DNA of 64,000 nucleotides from Ganoderma boninense. Lineage: Eukaryota; Basidiomycota; Agaricomycetes; Polyporales; Polyporaceae. The first letter of the stretch is position 1; each line of letters starts with the position of its first letter. Location of the stretch: contig CM035313.1 of NCBI GenBank assembly GCA_002900995.3, forward strand, positions 3,100,001 to 3,164,000, read 5' to 3'. Below the pieces are notes generated by a model. That model did not search any database. It saw only the letters and a program-made list of their open reading frames with translations, and was not told the origin of the DNA. The translations under genes and the position numbers were made by a program. Shown piece by piece: positions 12,001 to 23,783 of the stretch.

Positions 12001-14249
12001 AGTAGCGACAAGTCGCGGACGCCGACCAACGTCACGAGTGCCCAGAGGTTCGGAACGCCCAAGGAAACGCCGCAGACGGTAGACAACTCCTCAGAATCGC
12101 AGCCTCGCGGAGACGCGGACATGAACGTGCCGACAAGTGGAGCAGCGTCGCCCGCATACGTCCTGTCCGACTACTCGTCTCCAGGATTCCCATCCCCGCC
12201 TCATCCTCCCTCTTCAACTACACCTGATCCCCAATCTTCCTTGGATGACTTTCCCACGCGGTCCACATCGGAGTCCACGATGTCGTCTTCGCACCACTCG
12301 CCTGATCCTCCTTCCAACGATCCGTCTGCGGGCGCGATCATCATGGAGCGACTGGACGAGGTCCTTGGGCGCGGCTCGAAGAGCTCTCTCTGGCCCTCTG
12401 CGATTGACGACCCCCGCGGAAACTCATAATGACTTCGCCCGTCCTACAGGTCGCCAACGCGAACACGGTCAAGGACCGCTTCCTTTTCCTGTTCAGTGAT
12501 ATCCTCATCATCGCGAAGCCCTTCTTGCAGGACATCGACGCGCTCTTGGAAGCGACGAAACCGAGTCCATTGGACCGGAAATACGTCGTCAAGAGCGTCG
12601 TCCAGCTCAAAGAGCTTAGGTTCAGCGGGGATCGGGATGACACGCGCTCAAAGGCATCGGCGACTTCTAACCCCATGCGGCACCCCACCATACAGAGCTT
12701 CGTCAACCAGTTTGCGAAGGATCCTGAACACGCCATCTCGATGCTGCTTGGGAAGAGCAGCGCACGGGACGACGTTGCCGTTGGCCAGCTTCTCTTCCGC
12801 GCCACAGACCTGGACAGAGTGCGCCTCGGCGACTACCTGTCGCGCCGATCCTCGAAAGTGGCCCTCAAGTCTTTCGTTGACAGCTTCGGGTGACCGGGCT
12901 TCGCGTCGACAAGGCGCTCCGCGTGTTCCTACAGGCGATCCATATTCCGTCACGACCGACGGCAGGCCACTCCAGCGCCCTCGAGTACCTGCTGGATTCG
13001 TTCGCGAGTCGCTGGTACGAGGCTAATGCGGCGATAGTTGCGTACGACAAGGATCTCGCGATCCGGCTTGTGCGGGCTATCGTCCAGCTGAACGAGGTCA
13101 TGCATGGCAGTATCGCCGCAGAGCCTGGCATTACGGTGTACCCGAAGCGAATGTCATTGCGCGCGATTTTGTCGAGGCATTCAGGCGGTTCGACCCCCGC
13201 AACCTTGTCTCGGACGATGTCCTGGACAAGATATACACCTCCGTCCGCAGGGAAAAGCTGTATCAGGCGCGGCACCCGTCCAGTGTCGCCAAACGTCCCG
13301 ATGTCGTCATCACCATCAAGCGTCCCCTCCCTCCTCGCCTTACCTACCGCATCCAGTCCGAGCCTGTCATCCTGCGTATACCAGCGCCTGATCCTCAGTT
13401 GACCATCCAGCTGTTCGGACAGGACCTGGTGTTCGAGCCTCCCATGCTTACGTTCTCGAAATCCGCTGAGGTTTCCTTCCGTGTCACCGGCACCGCGCTG
13501 GGTAACAAAGCCATTGTCATGTGGCGATCGGGCCCGAATGCCCTAGCGTACTCCGGCCTCCCCCTCAGCAGCCCCGTTGTCGTCGAGCGTTCCTTCATGC
13601 GCAACACCTTCCAGATCGCATTCCTGAACCACACCGGCCTCAAGCGCAGGTACATGTTCAGTGTGGACGACTACCTCGTTCGCCACCAGTGGACGGTCGC
13701 GATCAAGCGCCAGATCGAGATAGCGTCGAATTCGCAGCCCTCCCCGACGACAAGCCGCGCCGCAGAGGCCCTCGCTTTCAAGGTCCTCCAGGACACCTTG
13801 ATCAACTCCGAGGACCCCAACGCGTCCTTCTCTGTGTCCTATCCTTCGCCCATCGACCAGGCTTTGGCGCGTCTCGACGGAGCTAACCGGAGCCGGAGCC
13901 GGAGCGGAAGCGTCTCCAGCGCCCTCGGCCGGTCAGGCTCACGCGCCGTCTCGCGCCTGCCGCCGCGCACGTCCGCTCAAAATCCCGGAGCCAGCTCTAC
14001 CGCCAGAACGGAGCGGGCAAGATGGAGTCGGAGCTGGACGACTCGGATGAGCCGCGGCTGACGGACGACTCGCCGTCGCAGCGGCCGGATGGTCGCCTGT
14101 GGAGCGGACACGACCTGCAGGTGGTGTGCCGGCAGAACAGCTCGATACCGTTCGTGCTCGCGTATCTGCAGGTCGGGGTGGTGGGGGAGGACGGGCATGC
14201 CCAGACCCAGGCCCATGTCCACACGAACGGGAACGGGACTGCGTCATGA
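9005..14249 (+). CDS. Large Sec7/PH-domain protein (predicted ARF-GEF-like), frame broken in five places
   Basis: The N-terminal half (9005-12400) is low-complexity Ser/Pro/Arg-rich, with SR-type runs and three FFRNTPEP repeats. A PH-like strand pattern follows (VKDRFLFLFSDILIIAKPF, 12474-12530), then a Sec7 domain (about 12700-13150: FVNQFAKDPEHAI, LDRVRLGDYL, FVDSFG-TGLRVDKALRVFLQ, LLDSFASRWYEAN, IVQLNEVMHG). A C-terminal conserved region contains ILRIPAPDPQLTIQLFGQDL, VERSFMRNTFQ, a second PH-like end (MFSVDDYLVRHQW) and HDLQVVCRQNSSIPFVLAYL. One intron (about 10674-10736) is clear. Frame shifts occur at 11489-11498 (tandem TTCCC copy), 12411-12415, 12888-12890, near 13149 and between 13955 and 13985. 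Sec7 proteins swap nucleotide on ARF GTPases at membranes; here the glutamate-finger loop and the NTDLHN-type motif are both altered, so exchange activity is doubtful. Confidence 0.75.
10127..10198 (+). repeat. 3 x 24-bp coding tandem repeat (FFRNTPEP)
   Basis: Three head-to-tail 24-base units code FFRNTPEP, FFRNTPEP and FFRNSPEP in the disordered N-terminal half of the Sec7/PH protein. Differences are mostly third-base. The unit carries a TP/SP dipeptide, so it could be phosphorylated by proline-directed kinases, which is inference. Confidence 0.85.
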
Positions 14250-15419
14250 TACATGACGACAGCGGCGGCGTTTGGCTCTCTGTAATACTCTCGTGAGTGT
14301 CCTGTCGGTTCGCGTGCTTTGGGAGTGCGACGGGGTCCTGACGCCGTGCCTTTGCGTGCTGTGCAGGTCGTTTGATTTCTGCTGTGGATGCATGTTTTCG
14401 CTTTGTGTACTGTCTCTCCCGAATCGGCTCTCGTGTCCTGCCATCCGTCCTCCCTCTCGCCGTCTGCCCGCTCGGGACGCTCTCGTTCTGCTCATCATCG
14501 TCGTCATCATCGCCATCATCTCATAATCCGTCTGTCATCGGCTCGGCCAGTAAGCAAGTGTTAGTTAGCTAGAAGGGGGCTCACGCACCGACATCCGTCG
14601 TGTCTCGTATTAATATTATGTATGCGGATTCACTCGATATATCCAAGGAACCCCTAGTACTGTCGTTTTATTATTGCTAATACGCTCGTTGACCATGTGC
14701 TGTACGCTCCTCGCGGCTTTAGGTAATACGGATGGATGCTATCGCCTTCTAAGTTCTCGGAAACCAACAAGGTCCGTGGAAGACTTGCGGCAGCTGCGGA
14801 CGTCGTCGGAGGCATTTAATAATAATAAGTATTCCGATTTCCTGAGCTGGAGCCTATCAAGCCGCAGCGACCCCGAGAACCGCAAGCTGCACAGCCACGG
14901 GGACCCGGGACGTAACCATCCATCAACGTCGATCGGCTCTGATCGGTTTCGGCTTCAGCTTGGCCTCGAACTTCTCCGAGTCCTCCTCAATCATGCTGAC
15001 ATCCTTACCCCCTGAACTTAGTCTCCACAGGGCGATATCTCAATGTTCGACGCCCAGATCTTGCTCAAGGTCGTTGTTCCCAAGGCCTTTGTCGCGACCA
15101 CGATAAAGACACTGGACAAGAACCTTTACGGCATCCGCTTCGTCCGCCCATCGTGTGATGACTGCGCCCGGCAGGCGCAGCCAAGGGTGCCTGAGACTAG
15201 CCTATACGCGACGCCAGTTACATATGCGCCCGGTTGCCCGCCCAGGCGGGGCTGCAATCCATTTTCCCCCTCAAGCCGCAACTCGCCGGCCGCACCAGCC
15301 ATCGGTCAGCATCCCGGCGCGCATACAAATCCACCCCACGGCCCCCGCCCAAGGCTTGTCTTTTCCCCTTCAACACTCTCCTTCACCCACCCGCTCGCTC
15401 GAGTTCCAGGCCGCGAAGT
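14250..15419. other. Spacer between the Sec7/PH gene and the membrane-protein gene
   Basis: 14487-14523 holds an imperfect ATC/GTC trinucleotide run (CATCATCGTCGTCATCATC...), probably in the 3' untranslated part of the Sec7/PH gene. The rest has short open frames without recognisable motifs. The part just before 15420 is pyrimidine-rich, as is common before fungal start codons. Confidence 0.5.
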
Positions 15420-16944
15420 ATGGTGAGGCCTGTAGCCAAGTTCGGCATGATGCTCGGGGCGGTCATGGTCGCGCTCAAGCTCAAGGAGCACCACGACGAA
15501 TGTGAGTCCTCGTGACACCTAACGTTTGCTTCTCCTCGTATTCAGCGGGTTCACGACGGCGATCCGCGACTCCCTTTCTAGACTCGTCACTCCCCAGCGA
15601 GGAGGACGGGCTTGGTCATGGTCCTGTGGCGCTGAGGACCCCCAACCTTGACGAGGACGCGCCGGACGGCGCGTCGCTCCTCGACACGTCGTTGTCCAGC
15701 GGGCGGCCGAAGCGGCAGCGCAAGGCAGACTGCTGCCTCTGCTGCGGGATGCGGTATGTCGGACATCGCTCGCGAGTCGCCTGCGGCCGTTGTCACTCAT
15801 GTTCTCTCGTCTCTCACCCTCAGCTGCGGGCTCTTCTGGAAAGCGTTCGGCATCGTGTGCCTGCTCTTCTTGGGATGGCAGGCCATTAAACTCGCCATTT
15901 GGGCGACTAAGGTACTTATGCAATGCTCTTCGAATCCGCCGCCTAATCTCTCGCTAATCTGGGTATGCCTAGCCGAAGGAAACTGGGTTGGAGGGCATGC
16001 CGGAATTCAGCACGTCCCTTGGGTGCCTTGACGCCCCGTATGAGGGTGAAAAGAGAGAGATATTTGTGCCCGTTGGCCAGAACAAGAACAAGGGCGACCA
16101 CTCAGTCGATTTCCGTGGGGGCGGTGTTGGTACGATCACTGTCGCGCAGGGCGAGGAGGACCTCACCGAGATCAAATACGAGGTCAGGCTTCGGGCGTCG
16201 TCGGAGAAGCTCGCAGGGGCGGTCGTCTTCGACTACCCCACAAAGGAGGAGGTGTCCTGAAGGCGTCAAGAGCAGCCGCTTCCAGCTTGCTATCCCTACG
16301 CCCCTCGCTAGCAAGTGCATCCGCTACGACGTCACCATGTACCTCCCGCCTACCGTGAAGACGCTCCACATCCAGTCGCACACGGTTTCGCAGATCAAGT
16401 TCGACCCCGACTCCAACTTCGACTTCAACTCCCTGTTCGTGACCCTCTACCGCCTGGACGAGAGGAGCATGGTCCTCCCGACTGAGGGCGTCCACGCGAA
16501 CCACCTCGACCTCCAGCTCATCCAAGGCTGGCTGGTCGGCGACGTGACTGTTGTGGATGAGGCAACGCTGTCCACGCAGCGTGGTGACGCAGCGATGCAT
16601 GTGCGCGTCCACCCCGCGCCTTCGAGCGCAGAGCCGCCGGCTCCCGTGAAGCTGCTGACGTCGACGGGTGCGGGCCGCGCAGACGTCTTCTTCGTGAACC
16701 ACCCGGGCCTCGCGCACCGCCCGATCGACAGCACGCACCACTGCAGCATGCAGGGCAAGGGCACGTACCTGACGTACACGGAGCGGCGTTTAACGGGACG
16801 GTCGACCTGACCGCGAAGTCGTTCTCGGCGACGGGCCTGCGGAACGCTTTCAAGGAGGACGGGGGCATGCCGTATGTCGGGAGCAAGGAGGGCGGCGATA
16901 AGATGCTGGTCAAGTCGCAGGGGTGGGTCGGGCTCTACTTCTGA
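15420..16944 (+). CDS. Conserved membrane-anchored protein of unknown function
   Basis: I recognise the overall type from other agaricomycetes but no function. Order: a short hydrophobic start (GMMLGAVMVALKL); a disordered, acidic stretch; a Cys cluster CCLCCGM before a single membrane helix (GLFWKAFGIVCLLFLGWQAIKLAIWA, about 15826-15905); then a beta-rich extracellular-like part with GQNK-GDHSVDFRGG, HIQSHTVSQIKFDPDSNF, GVHANHLDLQL, FFVNHPG and IDSTHH, ending VKSQGWVGLYF. Introns 15502-15545, 15754-15823 and 15912-15972 join in phase. Two single-base breaks interrupt the last exon: an extra T at 16258 (EEVS then EGVKSSRF) and a missing base at 16785-16786 (YTE then FNGTVDL). Apart from these the protein is full length. 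The repeated-strand tail suggests a surface or adhesion role, which is inference. Confidence 0.7.
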
Positions 16945-17926
16945 GCACGCCGAGGTTGCGTGGCGCGCTTCGTTTCCAGTCGTTTCTCCAGGTCCACTCT
17001 CTTCGCGCTATACATTGAGCGTGCCCCGGACGTTCTCTGCGGGCTTTTGGCGGACGATGTTGTGTCCAATAGTACATAATCTACAGCACACATGATAGGT
17101 CACTGTAATCATTCGGAAGGGATCGAATGGGATAAAGGAGGTGTTTGACGGTGTGGCGCAGGCAGAGGCTTCGAAGAAGGCCTCGCCGACAATTGGGATA
17201 ATGCAGTGAACGCGGAGTGGCGCTGGGTTCGCGCAGAAGGCGTTACGTCCCCGTTCTCGCCGATAAGTCGAAGCTGCCAATCATCGCGCCGCCCTCGATC
17301 CTCACGCGAAACGCGTTGGCCACGCGTGGGACCTGAATCTGTCATCAGCCTTGCTCCAGGGTCTCGGTGGCCGGGCTTGGTGCTCTCCATGTAAAGTCGC
17401 CCGTGCTCTAAGGTTTTATGGCGCGACTCTGGTGCCACCAGACCACGTAACGCCTGTGGCTCTCGTTTCTCCTCGACGTCCACTTCGCCTCTGCTGTCTC
17501 TCGGTCTGTGCACGGCAAGTCGAAGGCGTCGCCAACGCCTGCCGGAACCGCGCTCGTCCTCGCTGCATCGCATCCTTATCGACTTGACACGGCAACGTGG
17601 AGCTTGCCGGGACGCCATCCGAATCCGACGTCCCTCGCGGCAACGAGGCAGGGGCCATCGCGCCAACTCAAGCCCGGAGCCTCTGCGGATTCGGCCTTGT
17701 CTGTGGACCGCCGTGGACCTACAACTCGCACCTGCACGTTGGTGGGCTCGCCGATCGTAGATCGCGGCGTCTGACGCAGCTTGCAGCACTCGCTCGCGAT
17801 CGCCCACTCCTCTTCCCGCCGCGAGCGCCCCGCCACGTTTGACTCGACTCGCGCTTTTCCCCTACGCTCCCCCATCTTGAGCCTTGAAACCACTCGTGCA
17901 CGGCCGCGGAGGACGCAAGGAGATTG
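16945..17926. other. Spacer and likely promoter of the Zn2Cys6 gene
   Basis: No gene is supported. Overlapping open stretches on both strands (for example 17109-17807 minus) are GC-driven: none shows a motif or splice pattern. 17820-17926 is presumably the 5' leader of the downstream transcription factor. Confidence 0.45.
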
Positions 17927-20900
17927 ATGATGGCTGCGAAGCCGAATTCGCCGCATGCAAGGGATCTCGCGAACGGATCTGATGATGACGGCGCCGCTGC
18001 GGGCCCGTCGGGCCAGGGGAAGACGCAGAGGATCGCGAAAGGTCAGTCGCACCGTGGCCTGTATTTTTCTTTCGCGCGTTTACATTGCGGGGGCACGCAG
18101 CTTGCGACAGATGCAGGAAGTCGAAGAGCAAATGCGAGTCCGCGCCGAACGAGGGCGACCCGTGCAAGTCGTGCGCGTCGACCGGGGCAGGTGAGTTGCG
18201 CTTGCGGGGTCTCACGGCCGCTACGGGAGCTGAATTGCCCCCCTTGTATTGCATCGCGTTCTATGAAAGAATGCACGTACACCGGTACGGTGTTTGCTTC
18301 TATGATGTCCCTGTTTGCATTGGTTAACTCTATCATGCGTGCAGCGCCCAGTTTCCGGAGAGGACCCCCTAAGGGTTACATCCAAGCCCTTGAACACCGA
18401 TTACACCAAGTTGAGAGCGTGCTGGCCGCGATCATGTCCTCGGCGGATCCGCGCGCGCAGTCGATTGTTGACGAGCTGAGCCAGGACGAGCTTGCCGGGT
18501 ACATTCTCGAGACGGTCGACGCCGGCCCCTTTGTCTGTATTTTCGCTTTATGCCCCCTTATGTGCGCTGTCTCACTCTTGTTTTCCCGGTCGATTGTAGG
18601 GAAAGACGGGCCGCGAGAAGCGGTCTATTGACACGACCAAGGATAACTTCTTCTCATCCATCGTCGCGGAACAACCGAAGACAGCCAGCCACCGCTCCCG
18701 CCGCGAGTCGCGGGCGACGCGCGAGAACGTCATCGAATCCGTCATTGCAACAGGTACTTAAAGCTGCTTACATGGCCACTTTCGTTGGCCGGTGTTGTTT
18801 CGGGTTGCGCTGAAATCCGTTCTCAGACCCTCAAATTCAGACAACGCGTCCCACACTCGCATGGCAGGACCGACTCTCCTCCAGGCTCACCTCCACCCCG
18901 TCCACCAGGCAGTCCCTGAGTCCACGCTCGGTGGTCTCAGCAGCCGATGGGGACGACTACAGCCTAGAGCCGCCGAGGAACAGGAGACGACTTGACGATA
19001 CTTCTTCGTCGGGAGGCTCAGTACGGGCTCGGCTATCGGTGCCGCTGTCCCAGCACGGTGCGTCTCTATACCGCGAGGTATCTCTGGGGTATTGGCCTGA
19101 TCGCGACCCGCCTTCCTTCTGAATTTGAATTCAGATGAAGACGCAGATAGCGACGATCTAGATGACTGCGCGAATGCATTCGGGAACCTGTCTATAGACG
19201 AGAACAGGGAGGCAAGTATAGGTCACTCAAGTAATCGGCCGTCGGTTGCGCTGACACCTCTGGGAAGGTTCGTTACCACGGGAACTCCGCGGGACTTCAG
19301 CTCCTTGCACTAACGGAACGCAGCGACGAGAGACACTCAAAGGGCATCTGGTCAGTACTTGGATTCCTCGATAGCCTCCTGGGTATCGACATTTTGTGAT
19401 GGTCTTGCAGGCGCTTCCCTATGGCCAATATTTGGCCCGGTCCACCAAGTGGTCCCGGTGGAAGCGATTCTCTCTCTCGTTCACAAGCGGTCCAGAACAT
19501 CCATCTGCCTCCCGTCCATGTTCAAGATTACCTGATCCAAGTCTTCTTTACATATGCGAATCCAGCGGTGCCGGTACTCGATGAGGAGTCTTTCATGGCA
19601 CAATATAATGCTCAGTGCGTTCTCGGTCCCTCTACTGTGAACCAGTTCCAAGGCTGACTTCCCCGATTTCCCAGGAAATACGGGTAAGGTCTATGTCCTA
19701 GGGTGAGGAACCAGAGTCAATCGCTGACCCCCGTCCTACAATGAAGCTACCGAGACCCCGAGAGCGACGACCGTGCAATGGGAACCGAGGAAGACGTTCG
19801 ACCGGAGCGCCCACAGAGGCTCTCCAAGCTTTTGCTCCTCTCCATGTTCGCGTATGCAGCCAGTCACCTCGACCCGCGTGATGGCAGAGCGGGGCACGAC
19901 GTCGACCCTGCGGGCGTTTACACCAAACAGGCTCGGACGATCTTGGACACCATCTACCATGAGAGTCGATCGTCAACTGTTCAGGCGTTGATTCTGCTCG
20001 GGATACGCGAGTTCGGTGCCGGTATGCTTCGTTGAGCTGATAAGGTCCAGCCTATTGCTATCGTTGACCAATCACAACTACAGGAAGCTTAGAAGAAGGG
20101 TGGTTGCATATCGGTGAGTCGGCCCCTCTGTAAGTCGTAGTGAGATACATGGAGCTTATCGGTTGGGCTTTCAGGCATGGCTACTCGGATGGCAGGTCTT
20201 GTTCGACGGGTTTCACGGGTATACATGCTCATGCTCGCCCCAGGCATTGGATCTTGGTCTAAACCGAAATCCCGACAAGTGGACACACAATGGCCGTGAG
20301 TTGTTCACTGAGAAGGAGAAAACGATCCGGAAGCGGATCTGGTGGGCATGTTGCCTTGCCGATAAGTGAGCTTCACGTTCCACCCGTCCCCTCAAGCATA
20401 CCTTTCTTGACCGGTATCATGCATTAGATTCTCAGCGTTGTTTCTGGGCCGCACCATTGGGATCCACGAAGACGACTTCTCGACTCCTCTGTTGGATATC
20501 CCACCGGTATGTGTCTGCACGAGCCTCAAAGCGGACGGCGCTCCTGACCATAGACGTGCTATCCAGGACGACCTGGAAAAGGTGTGGCAACCCTGCCCTC
20601 CCGATCCCCTCTGTAGCCGTTTCACGCCAATCCCAGCCATGTACGTCAGCTACTTCCGCTATCTCTCGTCGCTCTGTAAGCCCCGTTGTTCCTCCCCCCA
20701 GTGTAAACCGAGCTAACAGGTGCGGGTGTTTGCGTCTCTAGATATCATCGCTGGGGAAGTGCTAGCGAAGATATATCGCGTGTCGCGGGCGAACGTCCTC
20801 CCGAGCCGCACCCTGCGAGAACAACTCTGTCATCGCCTGGCGCAGTGGTTGCTCGACCTCCCAGACCACCTCAGATACAGCTTCTCGGGCAGCAGGCCCT

Positions 20901-22179
20901 GTCCTGCACCGCACATCCTCGCCATGCACATTCAGTATTGGGCTATCGTTCTACTTACGCATAGACCGTTGTGCGTGCTTAGCGGTTTCCATCTCTGTGT
21001 TCTGGTCGATTGAGTTTTCGCCACAGCATCCCAAAAGGCTCAGAGTAAGTTCGTAGCTGACGGGGCGTACGATCTCGTCAACGTTGACGGTGTCCACCTT
21101 CTAATAGCCTGGCGAGAGCTGGTTCACCTTCGCTCGACCCTGATCCGGTTCCGTGGGAGTCGTTCGACATCTGCCAGAGCGCCGCACATCAGATCGCCTC
21201 ATTTGGTGCGTATACGTTAACCGGTAGTGCCGTCTTGTGAAGCTGATCGGGGACATACAGCGATGCTGTATCAGGAAACGTATGACATGAAATGGGCGCC
21301 ACCATTCCTATCCAATTGTCTGCAAGCAGCAGGGTACGTCTTTCGCAGCTACTGCCACACCGGTTGACTTATAACTCTTCTTGTAGCATACTATGTGTCG
21401 TGACATGTATGGACTTGCCTTGCTCGTGAGAGACCGCGGTGACTGACTGGACGTACAGTGAGGTACAAGCCGATGGACACGCAGGCTAGCGTCGCACTTC
21501 AAAAGCTTATCAATGCTCTAGCAGGCATGGAGGTTCGTCCTTCACCGCGCTTCACCAGAAGCGCTGCAGGCTCACGTCGTACACTGCCTTTCAGCAAACC
21601 TGGATAACAGCCTACCGCGTACGTGACCTAGTGCAAAACGCCAAGGTCCAAGTCGATCGGACGCTCAACCTGCCACCAAGGAGACCCATCGAGGGTTCAA
21701 CGCGTCAGAAACGGTCGGCGGAGGCCGCCTTCGACGACATAAGTTTTCCTCCCCCACCACGAGGCATGACAATTATCTCGACTGCCATGGGCGTCCCTGC
21801 TGCCTACCAGCCCCCTGCGCAAAATGGGCAGTCGCACCTCCAGCAGTCGCATGCTTACGCGCCAGGGTTGCAACGCGACGCTGCCGCCGATAGCGCCGCG
21901 TACGTTGGCTACATGCCCGGGTACGACTCGTGGTGGCCTGTGCTCGAGAGCCAGACAGACGTCTCCGCGAGCCGCGCTATGGGTTCCACCAGGCACGTAG
22001 ACGACGGCAGTGCGAGGAGCGCGGAGATGGTCGTGTCAAGCTCCGGAGGATTGGAGATATCGGGGATGCCGTCGCAGGACTTCACGTTCACGACGCAGCA
22101 GTTCTCGTCCGAGTTCCTGCAGGCGATGCGCGACCCCATGATCCACTTCCCGTCTGCGTTTGCACACCAGGGGTATTAG
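17927..22179 (+). CDS. Zn2Cys6 (fungal-type) transcription factor
   Basis: Nuclear DNA-binding regulator. After splicing, exons near 18105-18180 and 18262 give the binuclear zinc cluster ACDRCRKSKSKC, nine residues, CKSC, six residues, CTYT: all six cysteines present. GPPKGYIQALEHRLHQVESVL follows as linker and coiled coil. The fungal-specific middle domain has VRYHGNSAGLQLL, VQDYLIQVFFTYANPAVPVL, LLLLSMFAYAASHLD, EEGWLHIGMATRMALDLGLNR, KRIWWACCLADKFSALFLGR and MHIQYWAIVLLTHRP. The C-terminus (21631-22179) is Ser/Gln-rich and could be an activation region. About twenty short introns; two appear to be GC-AG (19212-19267; 20192-20243). Some small exons between 20990 and 21600 cannot be placed exactly. 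Start taken at 17927 because the codon before it is TTG. Target genes unknown; no paired pathway gene lies beside it. Confidence 0.85.
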
Positions 22180-22220
22180 GACTTGATGGTGGTCGATGCA
22201 TAACGAGCGTCGCGCCATTT

Positions 22221-22248
22221 CATGTCTCCTGCTTCATGTCTCCTGCTT
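22221..22248 (+). repeat. 2 x 14-bp direct repeat in the 3' region
   Basis: CATGTCTCCTGCTT is present twice in tandem, about 40 bases after the stop codon of the transcription factor, most likely within its 3' untranslated region. The two copies are identical, so the duplication is recent. Confidence 0.8.
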
Positions 22249-23083
22249 TTCTCTTCTTTTTGCTCTGGGTCTCTGATGCATTCTGTATTTCTGTACTTCT
22301 ACATCCACAACTCACACCCCCACTCACATTTATGGTTTCTAACGAGCATCGTGCTGTCTCGTCGTCCTCTCTGTCTTCAGTTTTCTCCCCACTTTTATAC
22401 AGTACATTGCTGCGAGTCGTGTATGGATAGTGCCCCGCAATTGTCTCCACTATAGGTTTCGTGTGGTCGGTGCGTCGCTGATGCTTCCGTTTCTTTCCAA
22501 GCGCATCCGCGTACTTCGCCACTGACATCTGCACAGATTCAGTTGCCGTAGAATCGCACGATCATGGCGGAGCTAACTCTCTTACTGACTAGGATTGACT
22601 TCGCGGCCACATCGGTTCGGAGCCGCGAAGGGCGAAGCGCTGGCCAAACCAAGGCCGAACAACACCTGCATGAATTGCAGCCAGGGCAGGGGGTACCTCC
22701 GCAGTCGCTCGTGGCCCGCTTCGAACGCTGGTAGCTTACTTGAAGCCCCGCCCTCGCGGCAAATTCACTTCGTTCTTTCCGTGGCTGTTGGAAATGACTG
22801 ACTCACCGAGGAGTCACCGTCGGATTTAACTGCCGACTTCTGCTCCATATACTCAACGAGAGCATGCCTCTTGCGGCCGACTCACCGACCTTATAGCTGC
22901 CTCTCTCGCAACTCGTTCTAGGCGCATGGTCCGCGATGCCTACACGCGGACTTTCCCGCGTTGGCTGCATGTCAGCGGTCGAGGTGTGTACACAGTAGTT
23001 GCTAGGCTTGATCCGACTAACGCACCATTCTCTAGATATCCAAGCCAATCTCGGAGGCTACAACGCACACATCAAAGTGTAGG
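22249..23083. other. Spacer before the one-helix membrane protein
   Basis: A pyrimidine-rich AT-richer tract (22240-22400) follows the transcription factor and fits a 3' end. 22595-23040 may hold upstream exons or leader of the next gene, but no start or motif could be settled. Confidence 0.35.
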
Positions 23084-23783
23084 ATGGAAATAGCTATGCC
23101 GATGCTTGTCGCGCGGACCCCAGGGCCGAGCGTAGTGCAAGGTAACCATCCCGGGCCAAGCATCTCCCGCACCGCCAGCATTGTCATCCCTGTCGCACTG
23201 GTCGCCATCGCCCTTCTCGTACTCGCTGCTTTGGCGTACTCGCGCTGCCGCAACGCGATATCAGTCACACCCATCTTCCACGATATCAATGACCCCGAGG
23301 AGCCGACGATGTGGGAGGTACACGTCGCGTCCGCCGTCAAGGCACCTCAGTTCGTGGGGAAGCAATCATGGTGCGAGATAATGGTAAGTTAAGTTCCTCT
23401 CTGTATTTTGTTCAGTGTCCACCATGCGCTCACTATCACCCTGACCTTGTGGGCTGTGGCCGGAGCAGCCTGTCTCCGTTCAAGGGATCTCAGAACCCAA
23501 TCTCAGCGCTAGCACCCTCAAGTCTGCACAGCCCACGCTCGCTGACCGTCGATGCGCTGGCCAGCATAGGCTCCCGCGGCCGCCTTGTCGTGACGATTGG
23601 CAGAAGGGCCAGTTCGTGGACGGCGGCGATTACCGTATTGCAGTTCTGATCGCATTACCGACCCCTCTAATACAGCCGAAGAAGAAGGCGATGGGGCAAC
23701 TGGCCGCCCCGCCTGCGCTGTGTTTTGGACTCACCGATGCGTGTCAGGACGAGCTTAGGAACAGTGCACCCACGAGACAGTGA
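23084..23783 (+). CDS. Single-pass membrane protein, agaricomycete type
   Basis: The first exon gives a short outside part, one strong membrane helix (SIVIPVALVAIALLVLAALAYS, about 23170-23240), a basic stop-transfer and a cytosolic tail with DPEEPTMWEVHV. The intron starts at 23384 with GTAAGT and ends at 23465 or 23468 (both keep frame). The last exon runs to TGA at 23781-23783 and contains DDWQKGQFVDGGDYRIAVLI followed by ALPTP and PALCFGLTD. The pairing of a one-helix anchor, a WEV box and a terminal IALP/FGLTD block is one I associate with small agaricomycete membrane proteins of no known role. An upstream exon within 22595-23040 is possible, so the start is provisional. Confidence 0.6.

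Noticed and set aside
12400..13160. Programmed ribosomal frameshifting in the Sec7/PH gene
   Set aside because: Five breaks in one gene, no slippery heptamer at them, and similar breaks in unrelated genes make sequence error simpler.
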